6,336 nucleotides of DNA, from NCBI GenBank assembly GCA_903847495.1, contig CAINDT010000429.1, positions 1 through 6,336 of the forward strand, written 5' to 3'. This DNA is from an uncultured Actinomycetes bacterium (GTDB lineage Bacteria > Actinomycetota > Thermoleophilia > Gaiellales > F1-60-MAGs149). A program made the position numbers and the translations under genes. Below the pieces are notes generated by a model. It made no database searches. It saw only the letters and a program-made list of their open reading frames with translations, and was not told the origin of the DNA. Positions 1-6,336 of the stretch are shown one piece after another (the first letter of the stretch is position 1; the number at the start of each line of letters is the position of its first letter).

Positions 1-1
1 C

Positions 2-3000
2 GCCACGCAGCCGGCCAGCCCGACCAACCAGACGTCGGCGGCATTCACCTTCACCAAGGAGGCCGGCTCCACGCTCGAGTGCCAGCTCGACGGTGGCGCG
101 TGGGCACCATGCGCGTCGCCGTACACGGGCCTCGCCTCCGGTAGTCATACGCTCGTCACGCGCGCCGTCGACAGCGCCGGGAACGTGAGTGCATCGACGA
201 GCGTCACGTGGACGGTCGACCTGGTGCCGCCGGGTGCCGTGACGGTCACGGGCAGCCCCGCCGCGGTCAATGCGCAGACGACCGCGAGCGTGTCGTTCAA
301 TCTCACCGGCGATGCCGTGGCCACGGAGTGCAAGCTCGACGCCGGCGCGTGGGCGGCATGCACCAGCCCGTTCGCGACGGGCACGATCGGCGAGGGTTCG
401 CACACCGTGCAGATTCGCCAGCTCGACGGCGCAGGCAACGTCGGCACGCCGACCTCGACCACGTGGATCGTCGACCTCGCGCCGCCCGCCTCGGCGCCGG
501 TGATCGCCTCGGGGCCGTCTGGCTTCGTGACCGCCGGGCAGTCCGCCTTCGCCTTCCTCGGCGCAGCCGGTGACGAGACGTACCAGTGCCGCCTCGACAG
601 CGGCACGTGGACCGCATGCCTCGCGTCGTACACGACGCCGCTGCTCGCCGATGGCGCGCACACGCTCGACGTGCGGCTTGTGGATGCCGCGGCGAATGTC
701 GGCCCGACGGCCTCGCGCACGTGGACGATCGATACGACCGCGCCGAGTACCGCGCCGACGATGACCACCGTGCCGTCGAATCCGAACAACGACGCCACGC
801 CGACCTTCGCCTTCTCCGGCGCCGGGGCAGGGGAGACGTACCAGTGCCGCACCGACGCAGGCGCATGGGTCGCCTGCACCTCGCCGATCACGCTGCCGGT
901 CCTCGGCGAGGGCACCCACACCTTCTGGGTGCGCGTGATCGACGGAGCCGGCAATACGGGTCCGGCCACCTCGACCACGTGGACGGTCGATACGACCGCG
1001 CCGACCACGCTGCCGACAATCGTCAGCGGACCGAGCGCAAACACCAACCAGGCCACGGCCAACTTCTCGTTTGCTGGCGCCGTCGGCGGCGAGACCTACG
1101 TCTGCAGCCTCGATGGCGCTGCGTACGCCGCCTGCACGAGCCCGCTGTCGCAGGCGTCGCTGGCGGATGGCGCGCACACCTTCCGGGTGGCGCTCGTCGA
1201 TGCCGCTGGCAACCAGGGCCCGGCCGCAGCGCAGACGTGGACGATCGGCACGTCCGTGCCGACGGAACTCCCGACGGTCACACCCAGTCAGGGCGGGACC
1301 ACCAACGACACGACCCCGTCGTTTGCTCTCTCGGGTGGCGTCGCCGGTGGCACCTTTGAGTGCCGTGTCGACGGCGGTGCCTGGACCACGTGCGTGAACC
1401 CGTACACCGTCAGCCCGGCTCTCGCGCCCGGCACCCATACGATCGAGACGCGCGTCGTTGATGCCTTCGGCAATGCGGGCCCTGCGACGTCGACGACGGT
1501 CGTGATCGACACGACGCCGCCTGTCGCGCCCACGCCGTCCACGACCCCGGCCAGCCCGACCAACCAGACCACCGCGAGCATCGGCATCACCGGCGAGGCC
1601 GGTGCCACGTTCGAGTGCAAGCTCGATTCCGGCGCCTGGGTCGCGTGCAGTAACCCGACCGCGATCACCGGGCTGGCCGACGGCCCGCACACGCTGCAGA
1701 TGCGGCAGATCGACGCCGCCGGCAACACCGGCCCCGCCACCTCGGTCTCGTGGACCGTTGACACCGCGGCGCCGTCGCCGGCACCGACGATCACGGGCAC
1801 GCCGATCAGCCCGGCCTCGACGAACGCAGCCACCCTCGCCTTCGCAGCCACCGAAGCCGGCTCGACCCTCGAGTGCTCGATCGATGGCGCCACCTACACG
1901 ACGTGCACGAGCCCGCTGTCGCTGACCGGCCTGAGCGAGGGTGGCCACGTCGTGAAGATCCGCGAGATCGACGCCGCCGGCAACGTCGGTCCGATCGCGA
2001 CCGCCAGCTGGATCGTCGACACCACGCCGCCGAGCAATCCGCCCACAGTCACGGGCGTACCCACCGGCGTCACGGCGTCTGGTGCGCTCAGCGCGACCTT
2101 CACCGGTGATGCGGGCAACGGCTTCCAGTGCAAGCTCGACTTCGGCGGCTGGGGCACGTGCACCAGTCCGTTCAGCACGTCGGGCCTGGCCGACGGTCAG
2201 CACACCTTCTCGGTACGCCAGATCGATGCCGCGGGCAACGCCGGGCCGAGCGTGTCGAACACGTGGACGGTCGACAGCACGGCACCGACGGCGCCGCCGT
2301 TGACCGGCACGCCGCCGGCGCTCACCTCGAACACGCAGCCCGTCTTCACATTCACCGGCGATGGCGACACGACGTTCGAGTGCTCGCTCGACGGCACCAC
2401 CTGGACGACGTGTTCGAGCCCCGTGCAGGTCGCACCGGCCTTGGCTGACGGCAGCTACACGTTCCGCACGCGCCAGGTCGACGCCGCGGGCAATACGGGA
2501 CCGGTCAGCTCCTTCGACTTCACCGTGTCGGCGACCGCGCCGCCAGAGGTAGCCGTCGACAACATCCCGGGCAGCCCGACCAGTGAGACGACGGCCGATC
2601 TGTTCCTGACTGAGGAGGCCGGAGCCACGATCGAGTGCTCGATCGACGGCGGTCCGTGGACCACATGCACCAGCCCGCTGTCGCTGAGCGGTCTCGGCGA
2701 GGGCGCGCACGAGGTACTCGTGCACCAGCTCAGCGCGGCCTCACCGCCGGTGCAGAGCGCCGATACCGCGATCCGCTGGCTCGTCGATCTCACGCCGCCA
2801 CCGTCGCCCGCCGTCTCAGGCCGGCCCGCCGATCCGACGACGGCGCGCGACGCCACCTTCACGGTCACCACGGCGCCCGAGACGACGCTTGAGTGTCAGC
2901 TGACGCCGGGCTCGACATGGGCGCCGTGCACGCCGCCGCTGTCGTTCTCGTCGCTGGCCGACGGTGCGTACACGTTCAAGACGCGTGCCACCGACAGCGC

Positions 3001-3331
3001 GGGCAATGTCAGTGTCCCGACGAGCACCACATGGGTCGTCGATAACGATCCGCCCACCGGCACGGCCGTGATCGCCACCGGCCCGGCTCTGCAGACGGCG
3101 TCGTCTGTTGCCACCTTCCAGTTCTCCTACGGCGCCGACGGCACCAGCGCGCTCTGCAGCCTCGACGGCGCCGCGTTCACACCGTGTGCCACCCCGATCA
3201 CCATCCCGCATGTCGACGAGGGCTCGCACACGTTCCGCGTCAAGCCGGTTGACGCTGCAGGCAACGTCGGAGCCAATGTCACCACGTACACGTGGGATGT
3301 CTTTATTCCCACGACGCCGCCGCCGGGACCG
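2..3331 (+). repeat. Tandem array of 13 Ig-like repeats (about 252-261 bp period)
   Basis: Thirteen diverged in-frame repeats make up the first two thirds of the visible gene. The DxAGN-type motif marks the period, beginning at 170, 425, 683, 941, 1199, 1460, 1712, 1970, 2225, 2480, (degenerate in repeat 11, 2732), 2993 and 3251. Every repeat keeps two cysteines: C-x9-C in twelve and C-x10-C in repeat 12 (CQLTPGSTWAPC). Repeat 1 is cut by the window edge, so more copies probably lie upstream. Linkers vary around VDTTAP; the Asp is replaced after repeats 5 (IGTSVP) and 10 (VSATAP) and the linker is remodelled after repeat 13. The family is best described as bacterial Ig-like; the exact Pfam entry cannot be named from reading alone. 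Confidence 0.93.
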
Positions 3332-4966
3332 GTTGGCATCTCCATTGACGGCGGCGCCGCCTGGATTTCTTCGAGCGCAGCGGTGATCGATGTCATCTGG
3401 CCGGCCGGGGCGCGCTACATCGAGCTGTCGAACGACGCCGGCTTCGCGTCGGTGACGCGTCATGCGATCACGACGCAGCTGTCGTGGAACCTGCTGCCCG
3501 GTGCGGGCCAGCGCACCGTCTATGCCCGCTTCCTCGACGTCGCGGCGGCGGAGATCTCGCCCGCGCAGGACGCCGTCGGTGTCGATCCGACCGCCCCGGG
3601 CGTGTCCGCCATCGAGGCGACGTGGTCCGGCACGGGCACGGTGCTTGTCACGCCGACGATGAGCGATGCCGAAAGCGGTGTCGCGAGCTGGCAGGCCACG
3701 ACGGATCCGACCAATCCCGGCGCTGTGATCCCGGTCGGCACACGGTCGGCCACGATCACCGCCGCCGCTGGCGCAACGATCTACGTGCGTGCGATCGACG
3801 CAGCCGGCAACGTGTCCGCGTGGGTTACGCGAGCGGCACCGGCAGTGCAGTCGAGTGCGGCCAGTGCCAACACCGTCGTCGTCGCGGCCAACGCCACGGC
3901 GAGTACGGTGGCCCGTGTGGCGGGCTCTGGAGCTGCTGACGTAGCGCTGGGCTGCACCGCGACGGACGGCTCGACCTGCGTCATCCGCATCGACCTCCGC
4001 TACCAGCGGAAGATCATCGCCAGCACGAGCACCCGCCTCGCCTCGGGCGCGCGCAGCACTGTCAGCTTCAAGCTGCCCAAGGACGTGCAACGCCAGTTGG
4101 CCGAATCAGGCGGTCTCGACCTCAGCATGTCGGTGCGCGCGAAGACCTCGGCCGGCGAGGAGACGAAGGACGCGCCGCTGGCGCTGACCGCCCCGCGCGC
4201 CACGGCGATCGCGGCGATCAACCCGTCGAATGTCTCAACAAGTGGCGCATCGGCGCAGCTGACGGTCCGCTGCAGCGGCACGATCCCGTACCACTGCGCT
4301 GGCCCGATCCAGCTCTACGCCGTGCCGCACGGGCGCCGCTCGGCACGCGCGGCCGATCCTGTGGTCGCGACGGCGTCGGTGAAGGGCGCCGCAGGTACGA
4401 ACCTGCCCGTCAAGATCGTGCTCAACGCCAAGGGCAAGGCGCTGCTCAAGAAGCGCGGCTCGCTCCGCGTCGTCGCGCGGATGTCGGTGCCGGAGACGGG
4501 CGCGGCGAAGTCCAGCACCTCGTTTGTCTTCCAGACGATCCGGGCCGATGAATGGCTGCGCCGTGTGCTCGCCGAGATGGAGCGCTCCACGCCGGCCCGT
4601 TGGTTCCTCAACAACACGCTCGACTCGTTCCGCGCCGGCGAGATCAGCGCCGCCGAGGCCGCCCGCCTGATCGAGAAGCACACGCTCGATGAGCGCCAGA
4701 GCACGGTCAAGCGCATCGACCTGTACCTGCAGGCCCCGGCTTCACAGAAGCTGCAGGAGCACTACCTGATGCTCGCCTACACGCAGTCAGTCGTCGCTGA
4801 CCGGAAGACGATCGCCTGGCTCAAGGCGGGTGGCAGCCCGGCGACAGAGCCGTGGCGCTATCACGCCAAGGTCTCGGCGACGAAGGCCACGCTCATCAAC
4901 CTGCTCCTGAAGACTGCGGCACCGCTTGGTATTCCCGTGCCGCAGGCGTCATCGCTCTATCCGTAG
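2..4966 (+). CDS. Giant secreted/surface Ig-like repeat protein, 5'-partial
   Basis: The frame is open from base 2 to the TAG at 4964-4966, giving 1654 visible residues; the start codon and any signal peptide lie upstream. The GTG at 185 falls inside a repeat and is not the real start. Order, numbering from base 2: 13 Ig-like repeats (residues 1-1110), a WPAGA/SNDAGF beta domain (about 1111-1199), an FN3/Ig-like domain (1200-1283), two Cys-paired beta modules (about 1288-1400 and 1401-1513) and a helical tail (1514-1654). Repeats carry the pattern CxLDxGxWxxC, GxHT, DAAGN and a VDTTAP linker. Such arrays usually form extended extracellular rods for adhesion or matrix contact, so an extracellular location is inferred. 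All 30 cysteines are paired by spacing. No LPXTG motif, membrane anchor or catalytic domain is seen, so the attachment mode is unknown. Substrate or partner is unknown. No terminator follows before the regulator gene. Confidence 0.93.
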   Translation, partial: ATQPASPTNQTSAAFTFTKEAGSTLECQLDGGAWAPCASPYTGLASGSHTLVTRAVDSAGNVSASTSVTWTVDLVPPGAVTVTGSPAAVNAQTTASVSFNLTGDAVATECKLDAGAWAACTSPFATGTIGEGSHTVQIRQLDGAGNVGTPTSTTWIVDLAPPASAPVIASGPSGFVTAGQSAFAFLGAAGDETYQCRLDSGTWTACLASYTTPLLADGAHTLDVRLVDAAANVGPTASRTWTIDTTAPSTAPTMTTVPSNPNNDATPTFAFSGAGAGETYQCRTDAGAWVACTSPITLPVLGEGTHTFWVRVIDGAGNTGPATSTTWTVDTTAPTTLPTIVSGPSANTNQATANFSFAGAVGGETYVCSLDGAAYAACTSPLSQASLADGAHTFRVALVDAAGNQGPAAAQTWTIGTSVPTELPTVTPSQGGTTNDTTPSFALSGGVAGGTFECRVDGGAWTTCVNPYTVSPALAPGTHTIETRVVDAFGNAGPATSTTVVIDTTPPVAPTPSTTPASPTNQTTASIGITGEAGATFECKLDSGAWVACSNPTAITGLADGPHTLQMRQIDAAGNTGPATSVSWTVDTAAPSPAPTITGTPISPASTNAATLAFAATEAGSTLECSIDGATYTTCTSPLSLTGLSEGGHVVKIREIDAAGNVGPIATASWIVDTTPPSNPPTVTGVPTGVTASGALSATFTGDAGNGFQCKLDFGGWGTCTSPFSTSGLADGQHTFSVRQIDAAGNAGPSVSNTWTVDSTAPTAPPLTGTPPALTSNTQPVFTFTGDGDTTFECSLDGTTWTTCSSPVQVAPALADGSYTFRTRQVDAAGNTGPVSSFDFTVSATAPPEVAVDNIPGSPTSETTADLFLTEEAGATIECSIDGGPWTTCTSPLSLSGLGEGAHEVLVHQLSAASPPVQSADTAIRWLVDLTPPPSPAVSGRPADPTTARDATFTVTTAPETTLECQLTPGSTWAPCTPPLSFSSLADGAYTFKTRATDSAGNVSVPTSTTWVVDNDPPTGTAVIATGPALQTASSVATFQFSYGADGTSALCSLDGAAFTPCATPITIPHVDEGSHTFRVKPVDAAGNVGANVTTYTWDVFIPTTPPPGPVGISIDGGAAWISSSAAVIDVIWPAGARYIELSNDAGFASVTRHAITTQLSWNLLPGAGQRTVYARFLDVAAAEISPAQDAVGVDPTAPGVSAIEATWSGTGTVLVTPTMSDAESGVASWQATTDPTNPGAVIPVGTRSATITAAAGATIYVRAIDAAGNVSAWVTRAAPAVQSSAASANTVVVAANATASTVARVAGSGAADVALGCTATDGSTCVIRIDLRYQRKIIASTSTRLASGARSTVSFKLPKDVQRQLAESGGLDLSMSVRAKTSAGEETKDAPLALTAPRATAIAAINPSNVSTSGASAQLTVRCSGTIPYHCAGPIQLYAVPHGRRSARAADPVVATASVKGAAGTNLPVKIVLNAKGKALLKKRGSLRVVARMSVPETGAAKSSTSFVFQTIRADEWLRRVLAEMERSTPARWFLNNTLDSFRAGEISAAEAARLIEKHTLDERQSTVKRIDLYLQAPASQKLQEHYLMLAYTQSVVADRKTIAWLKAGGSPATEPWRYHAKVSATKATLINLLLKTAAPLGIPVPQASSLYP
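2555..2812 (+). repeat. Degenerate Ig-like repeat 11 lacking DAAGN
   Basis: This copy keeps its 86-residue length and the Cys pair (CSIDGGPWTTC) but has SAASP at 2732-2746 where the others have DAAGN or a close variant. The following strand is about two residues longer (PPVQSADTAIRWLVD). Its first half closely resembles repeat 8: both read ECSIDG...TTCTSPLSL.GL.EG, suggesting descent from a common copy. The reading frame is intact, so this is divergence and not decay. Confidence 0.8.
3332..3598 (+). other. Protein domain: WPAGA/SNDAGF beta-sandwich-like module
   Basis: About 89 residues differ from the repeat array: they open with VGISIDGGAAWISSS, contain VIDVIWPAGARYIELSNDAGF, have no cysteines, and end before DPTAPG. 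From memory, modules with a WPxGA...SNDxGF core sit near the C-terminal ends of actinobacterial Ig-repeat proteins and are FN3-like or Y_Y_Y-like. The fold is inferred from alternating beta-type sequence. It marks the transition from rod to C-terminal head. Confidence 0.6.
3599..3850 (+). other. Protein domain: divergent Ig/FN3-like module
   Basis: About 84 residues begin GVSAIEATWSGTGTV and contain MSDAESGVASWQATTD, then end with IYVRAIDAAGNVSAWV. The DAAGN motif at 3797-3811 matches the main repeats, but the cysteine pair and the LDxGxW motif are missing. SDAESGV...DAAGN is common in bacterial Ig/FN3-like domains. Domain edges are approximate. Confidence 0.6.
3863..4540 (+). other. Protein domains: two tandem C-x7-C beta modules
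   Basis: Two modules of about 113 residues (3863-4201 and 4202-4540) share the same layout. Each has a C-x7-C pair (codons at 3953 and 3977; 4271 and 4295), then a basic strand, then a segment in which an AxxT...V.. strand precedes a Lys/Arg-rich stretch (KLPKDVQRQL in the first, LNAKGKALLKKRG in the second), then a strand such as LDLSMSVRAKT or LRVVARMSV. The second module is strongly basic. Similar modules end many Thermoleophilia surface proteins, from memory. Function is unknown; the basic charge could favour contact with anionic wall polymers, which is inference only. Confidence 0.6.
4541..4963 (+). other. Protein domain: unrecognised helical C-terminal region
   Basis: The last 141 residues change abruptly from Thr/Ser/Pro/Gly-rich beta sequence to charged and Leu/Ala-rich sequence that looks helical: DEWLRRVLAEMERSTPARWF, then EISAAEAARLIEKHTLDE, then SQKLQEHYLMLAYTQSVVAD and KATLINLLLKTAAPLG. 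It has no cysteine, membrane segment or sorting signal, and ends PQASSLYP. Aromatic and charged residues are spaced as in a small helical bundle. I do not recognise a family. It may be a terminal head or anchoring domain. Confidence 0.65.
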
Positions 4967-4987
4967 CGCGTCCGTCAGACTGTAGGC

Positions 4988-5695
4988 ATGTCGGGAGATC
5001 TTGATCACGCGCCGGGCGCCGCCACGCTGCGCCTGCTCTACGTGGAAGACGACCCTGCGCTGCGCAGCCTGCTCGCGCAGCGGCTCGAGGAGCACGAGGC
5101 GGTGGCGGGCGTCGTCGTCGCCGCCGATCCTGCCGCGGCCGTGGCAGCCGTCGCGGGGGGCGGCATCGATGCCGCCCTGCTGGATCTCGCGCTCGGCGAC
5201 TGGCAGCTCAACGGCTTCGAGCTAGGGCTGGCACTCCGGACCCACGCCAAGTTGCTGCCGATCGTGATGTTCTCGCAGCATCCCGCTGCCCGGATCGAGG
5301 ACGTTCTGCCTGTCGAGGAGCGGCATCACTGGTCGTACGTGCGCAAGCACGGGCAGATCGATGTCGGCGAACTCGTCGTCACGGTGCAGCGGACCCGCCT
5401 CGGCGTGCCGCAGTTCGAAGCCGAGGCCGCGGGCGCCGGCGAGGCGAGCGCCGCAGCGAGCGCGCTGCAGCGCCTCTCGCCGCGTCAGCGCGAGATCATG
5501 GCGCTGGCCGCGACGGGACTCGATGCGCGTGCGATCGCGGATCAGGTGCACCTCACCCATGTATCGGTACGCCGCGAGTTGTCCCGCGCCTACAAGATCC
5601 TCGTCCCCGCAGCCGGAGCCGGCACCGATCTGCGCACTGCAGCCGTGCTGGAGTACCTGCGGGCCAGCGGGGGCACCGGGCCCGGAGCTCGGTGA
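4988..5695 (+). CDS. NarL/LuxR-family two-component response regulator
   Basis: This 235-residue protein is full length for the family. The receiver domain occupies about residues 13-137, with acidic pocket E20-D21-D22, phospho-acceptor D66 in LLDLALGD, switch Ser S96 and conserved Lys K120 in SYVRKH. A linker of about 20 Ala/Glu/Gly-rich residues leads to a LuxR/GerE helix-turn-helix at about 163-207 (LSPRQREIMALAATGLDARAIAD, recognition helix around THVSVRRELSRAYKIL). It is predicted to be a cytoplasmic DNA-binding regulator activated by the adjacent kinase. The ATG at 4988 is the only start between the upstream in-frame TAG and the first receiver strand. It has no convincing Shine-Dalgarno sequence, which suggests leaderless initiation or coupling to the upstream gene. 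The S96-to-K120 spacing is slightly longer than usual. The regulon is unknown. Confidence 0.93.
   Translation: MSGDLDHAPGAATLRLLYVEDDPALRSLLAQRLEEHEAVAGVVVAADPAAAVAAVAGGGIDAALLDLALGDWQLNGFELGLALRTHAKLLPIVMFSQHPAARIEDVLPVEERHHWSYVRKHGQIDVGELVVTVQRTRLGVPQFEAEAAGAGEASAAASALQRLSPRQREIMALAATGLDARAIADQVHLTHVSVRRELSRAYKILVPAAGAGTDLRTAAVLEYLRASGGTGPGAR
5684..5687 (+). promoter_or_regulatory. Ribosome binding site of the histidine kinase gene
   Basis: GGAG lies nine bases before the GTG at 5697 and inside the last codons of the response regulator gene. It supports the GTG start over the later in-frame ATG at 5757, and implies coupled translation of the two proteins. Confidence 0.6.
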
Positions 5696-5696
5696 C

Positions 5697-6336
5697 GTGA
5701 GCACCGACGGGCGCTCGCACCGACGCGTGCGCGGTGCGCTCGGGGACGTCGTCTCGATGATCCTTGGCCCGGGCAGCTTCGAGGCATGGGCCGTGTTCTG
5801 GATCGTGCTGCTCTGCATGCTGGTCCGCGCCTCGGTGCTGGCCAATGTCTTCGCCACGAGCGGTGCGACCTTCCGTACGAACCTCCTGCTCATGTTCGGC
5901 CATGCGGCGGTCGTTGCGATCGTGGCCGGAGCGCTGTTTGCCGTCATGCCCCGTGCGCTGGAGCGAGTGAGGCCGCTATGTGGGGTCCCGGTCAGCCGCG
6001 CCCGCTACCTGCTCGTGATCCTGATCGTCGCCATGGTCACGACGGGTGCCCTGATCGTCATGCATCGCGTGGTCCTGATCCCATCGATCCCGATCTCGCT
6101 CGTGTTCCGGCCACTACCGAACGCGATCGCCGGCAACTTCGCGTTCATCCTGCCGGTGCTGCTGCTGACGAATGGCATCGCCTCGCGGTTTGCCGAGCGC
6201 CAGCGACGCACCGAGGTCGTGCTGCGGAGCGAGCTCGCGTCGGTGCGGACGGAGCGCATTACGCTGATCGCCGCCGACGAGCGCGTGCGGAGCGAGATCG
6301 CCCGCGCGCTGCACGATGACGTGCAGACCGAGCTCC
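5697..6336 (+). CDS. Membrane sensor histidine kinase, HisKA_3 type, 3'-partial
   Basis: The frame is open from the GTG at 5697 to the window end (213 residues), one base after the regulator's stop. A basic N-terminus (RSHRRVR) precedes about four hydrophobic segments, near residues 31-52, 62-84, 104-122 and 144-162. A likely coiled-coil follows (about 163-205, FAERQRRTEVVLRSEL onward), ending in the dimerisation/phospho-acceptor box ERVRSEIARALHDDVQTEL with His206 at bases 6312-6314. This is the HisKA_3 box that pairs with NarL-type regulators, so it is the probable partner of the gene before it. The HATPase domain should lie beyond the window. There is no large extracellular loop, so the signal may be read in or near the membrane. 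In NarX and DesK, His+1 is acidic and His+5 is Gln; here His+1 is Asp but His+5 is Thr211. Confidence 0.9.
   Translation, partial: MSTDGRSHRRVRGALGDVVSMILGPGSFEAWAVFWIVLLCMLVRASVLANVFATSGATFRTNLLLMFGHAAVVAIVAGALFAVMPRALERVRPLCGVPVSRARYLLVILIVAMVTTGALIVMHRVVLIPSIPISLVFRPLPNAIAGNFAFILPVLLLTNGIASRFAERQRRTEVVLRSELASVRTERITLIAADERVRSEIARALHDDVQTEL

Noticed and set aside
185..187. GTG as the start of the repeat-protein gene
   Set aside because: The same frame is open back to base 2 and encodes another good Ig-like repeat, so the gene begins upstream.
145..1062. Antisense open frame of 305 codons with apparent internal repeats (VHVVEVAGP-like)
   Set aside because: Its repeats are simply the reverse-strand reading of the Ig array. 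Similar shadows recur at 1288-1893, 1894-2178 and 2455-2871.
2..3331. CRISPR array or non-coding satellite
   Set aside because: The roughly 256-bp period is in frame, diverged at the nucleotide level and conserved at the protein level, so it is a coding domain repeat.
2816..4090. Long antisense open frame of 424 codons
   Set aside because: It lies opposite a well-supported coding region, its protein is Arg/Asp/Gly-rich with no recognisable domain, and high GC with few stop codons explains it.
4926..4963. Promoter for the regulator with TTGGTA as -35
   Set aside because: The nearest AT-containing -10-like hexamers (CTCTAT, TATCCG) are 23-26 bases away, which is too far for a standard promoter.
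4964..4966. Stop-codon readthrough fusing the surface protein to the regulator
   Set aside because: The frames match, but an extracellular rod fused to a cytoplasmic regulator makes no sense and no readthrough signal is visible.
5222..5947. Antisense open frame of 241 codons across the regulator and kinase genes
   Set aside because: Both genes on the + strand have clear family motifs across this stretch, and the antisense protein shows none.
5786..6319. Alternative + strand frame of 177 codons in the kinase region
   Set aside because: It is Arg/Pro/Gly-rich in the wrong frame. The frame from 5697 gives membrane helices and the HisKA_3 box.

Overview
The window comes from a GC-rich bacterium with strong G/C preference at third codon positions. 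The Ig-repeat style (CxLDxGxWxxC ... GxHTxxxRxxDAAGNxGP ... TWTVDTTAP), the paired Cys-containing beta modules and the actinobacterial type of LuxR response regulator suggest an actinomycete, perhaps Thermoleophilia/Solirubrobacterales. That placement is recalled from family style and was not searched. Three genes, all on the + strand, fill the window almost completely.

Bases 2-4966 are the 3' part of a very large gene for a probable extracellular repeat protein. Its start lies upstream of the window. The visible 1654 residues hold 13 tandem Ig-like repeats of about 84-87 residues, then two other beta-sandwich-like domains, two related beta modules each with a C-x7-C pair, and finally an unrecognised helical region of about 141 residues. 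All 30 visible cysteines fall into regularly spaced pairs, which fits a disulfide-stabilised secreted rod. There is no LPXTG signal or C-terminal membrane anchor.

After a 21-base gap, bases 4988-5695 encode a complete NarL/LuxR-type response regulator. One base after its stop, a GTG at 5697 opens a histidine kinase gene that runs off the right edge. The visible part has a membrane domain of about four helices, a probable coiled-coil linker and the HisKA_3 phospho-acceptor box (His206). The ATPase domain would lie beyond the window.

The regulator and kinase are almost certainly a cognate two-component pair. Their tight spacing behind the repeat-protein gene, with no terminator visible between them, allows one transcript. 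Whether the pair controls, senses or is merely adjacent to the surface protein cannot be told from the sequence. No RNA genes, mobile elements, CRISPR arrays or clear promoters were found, and no gene-free stretch exceeds 21 bases.
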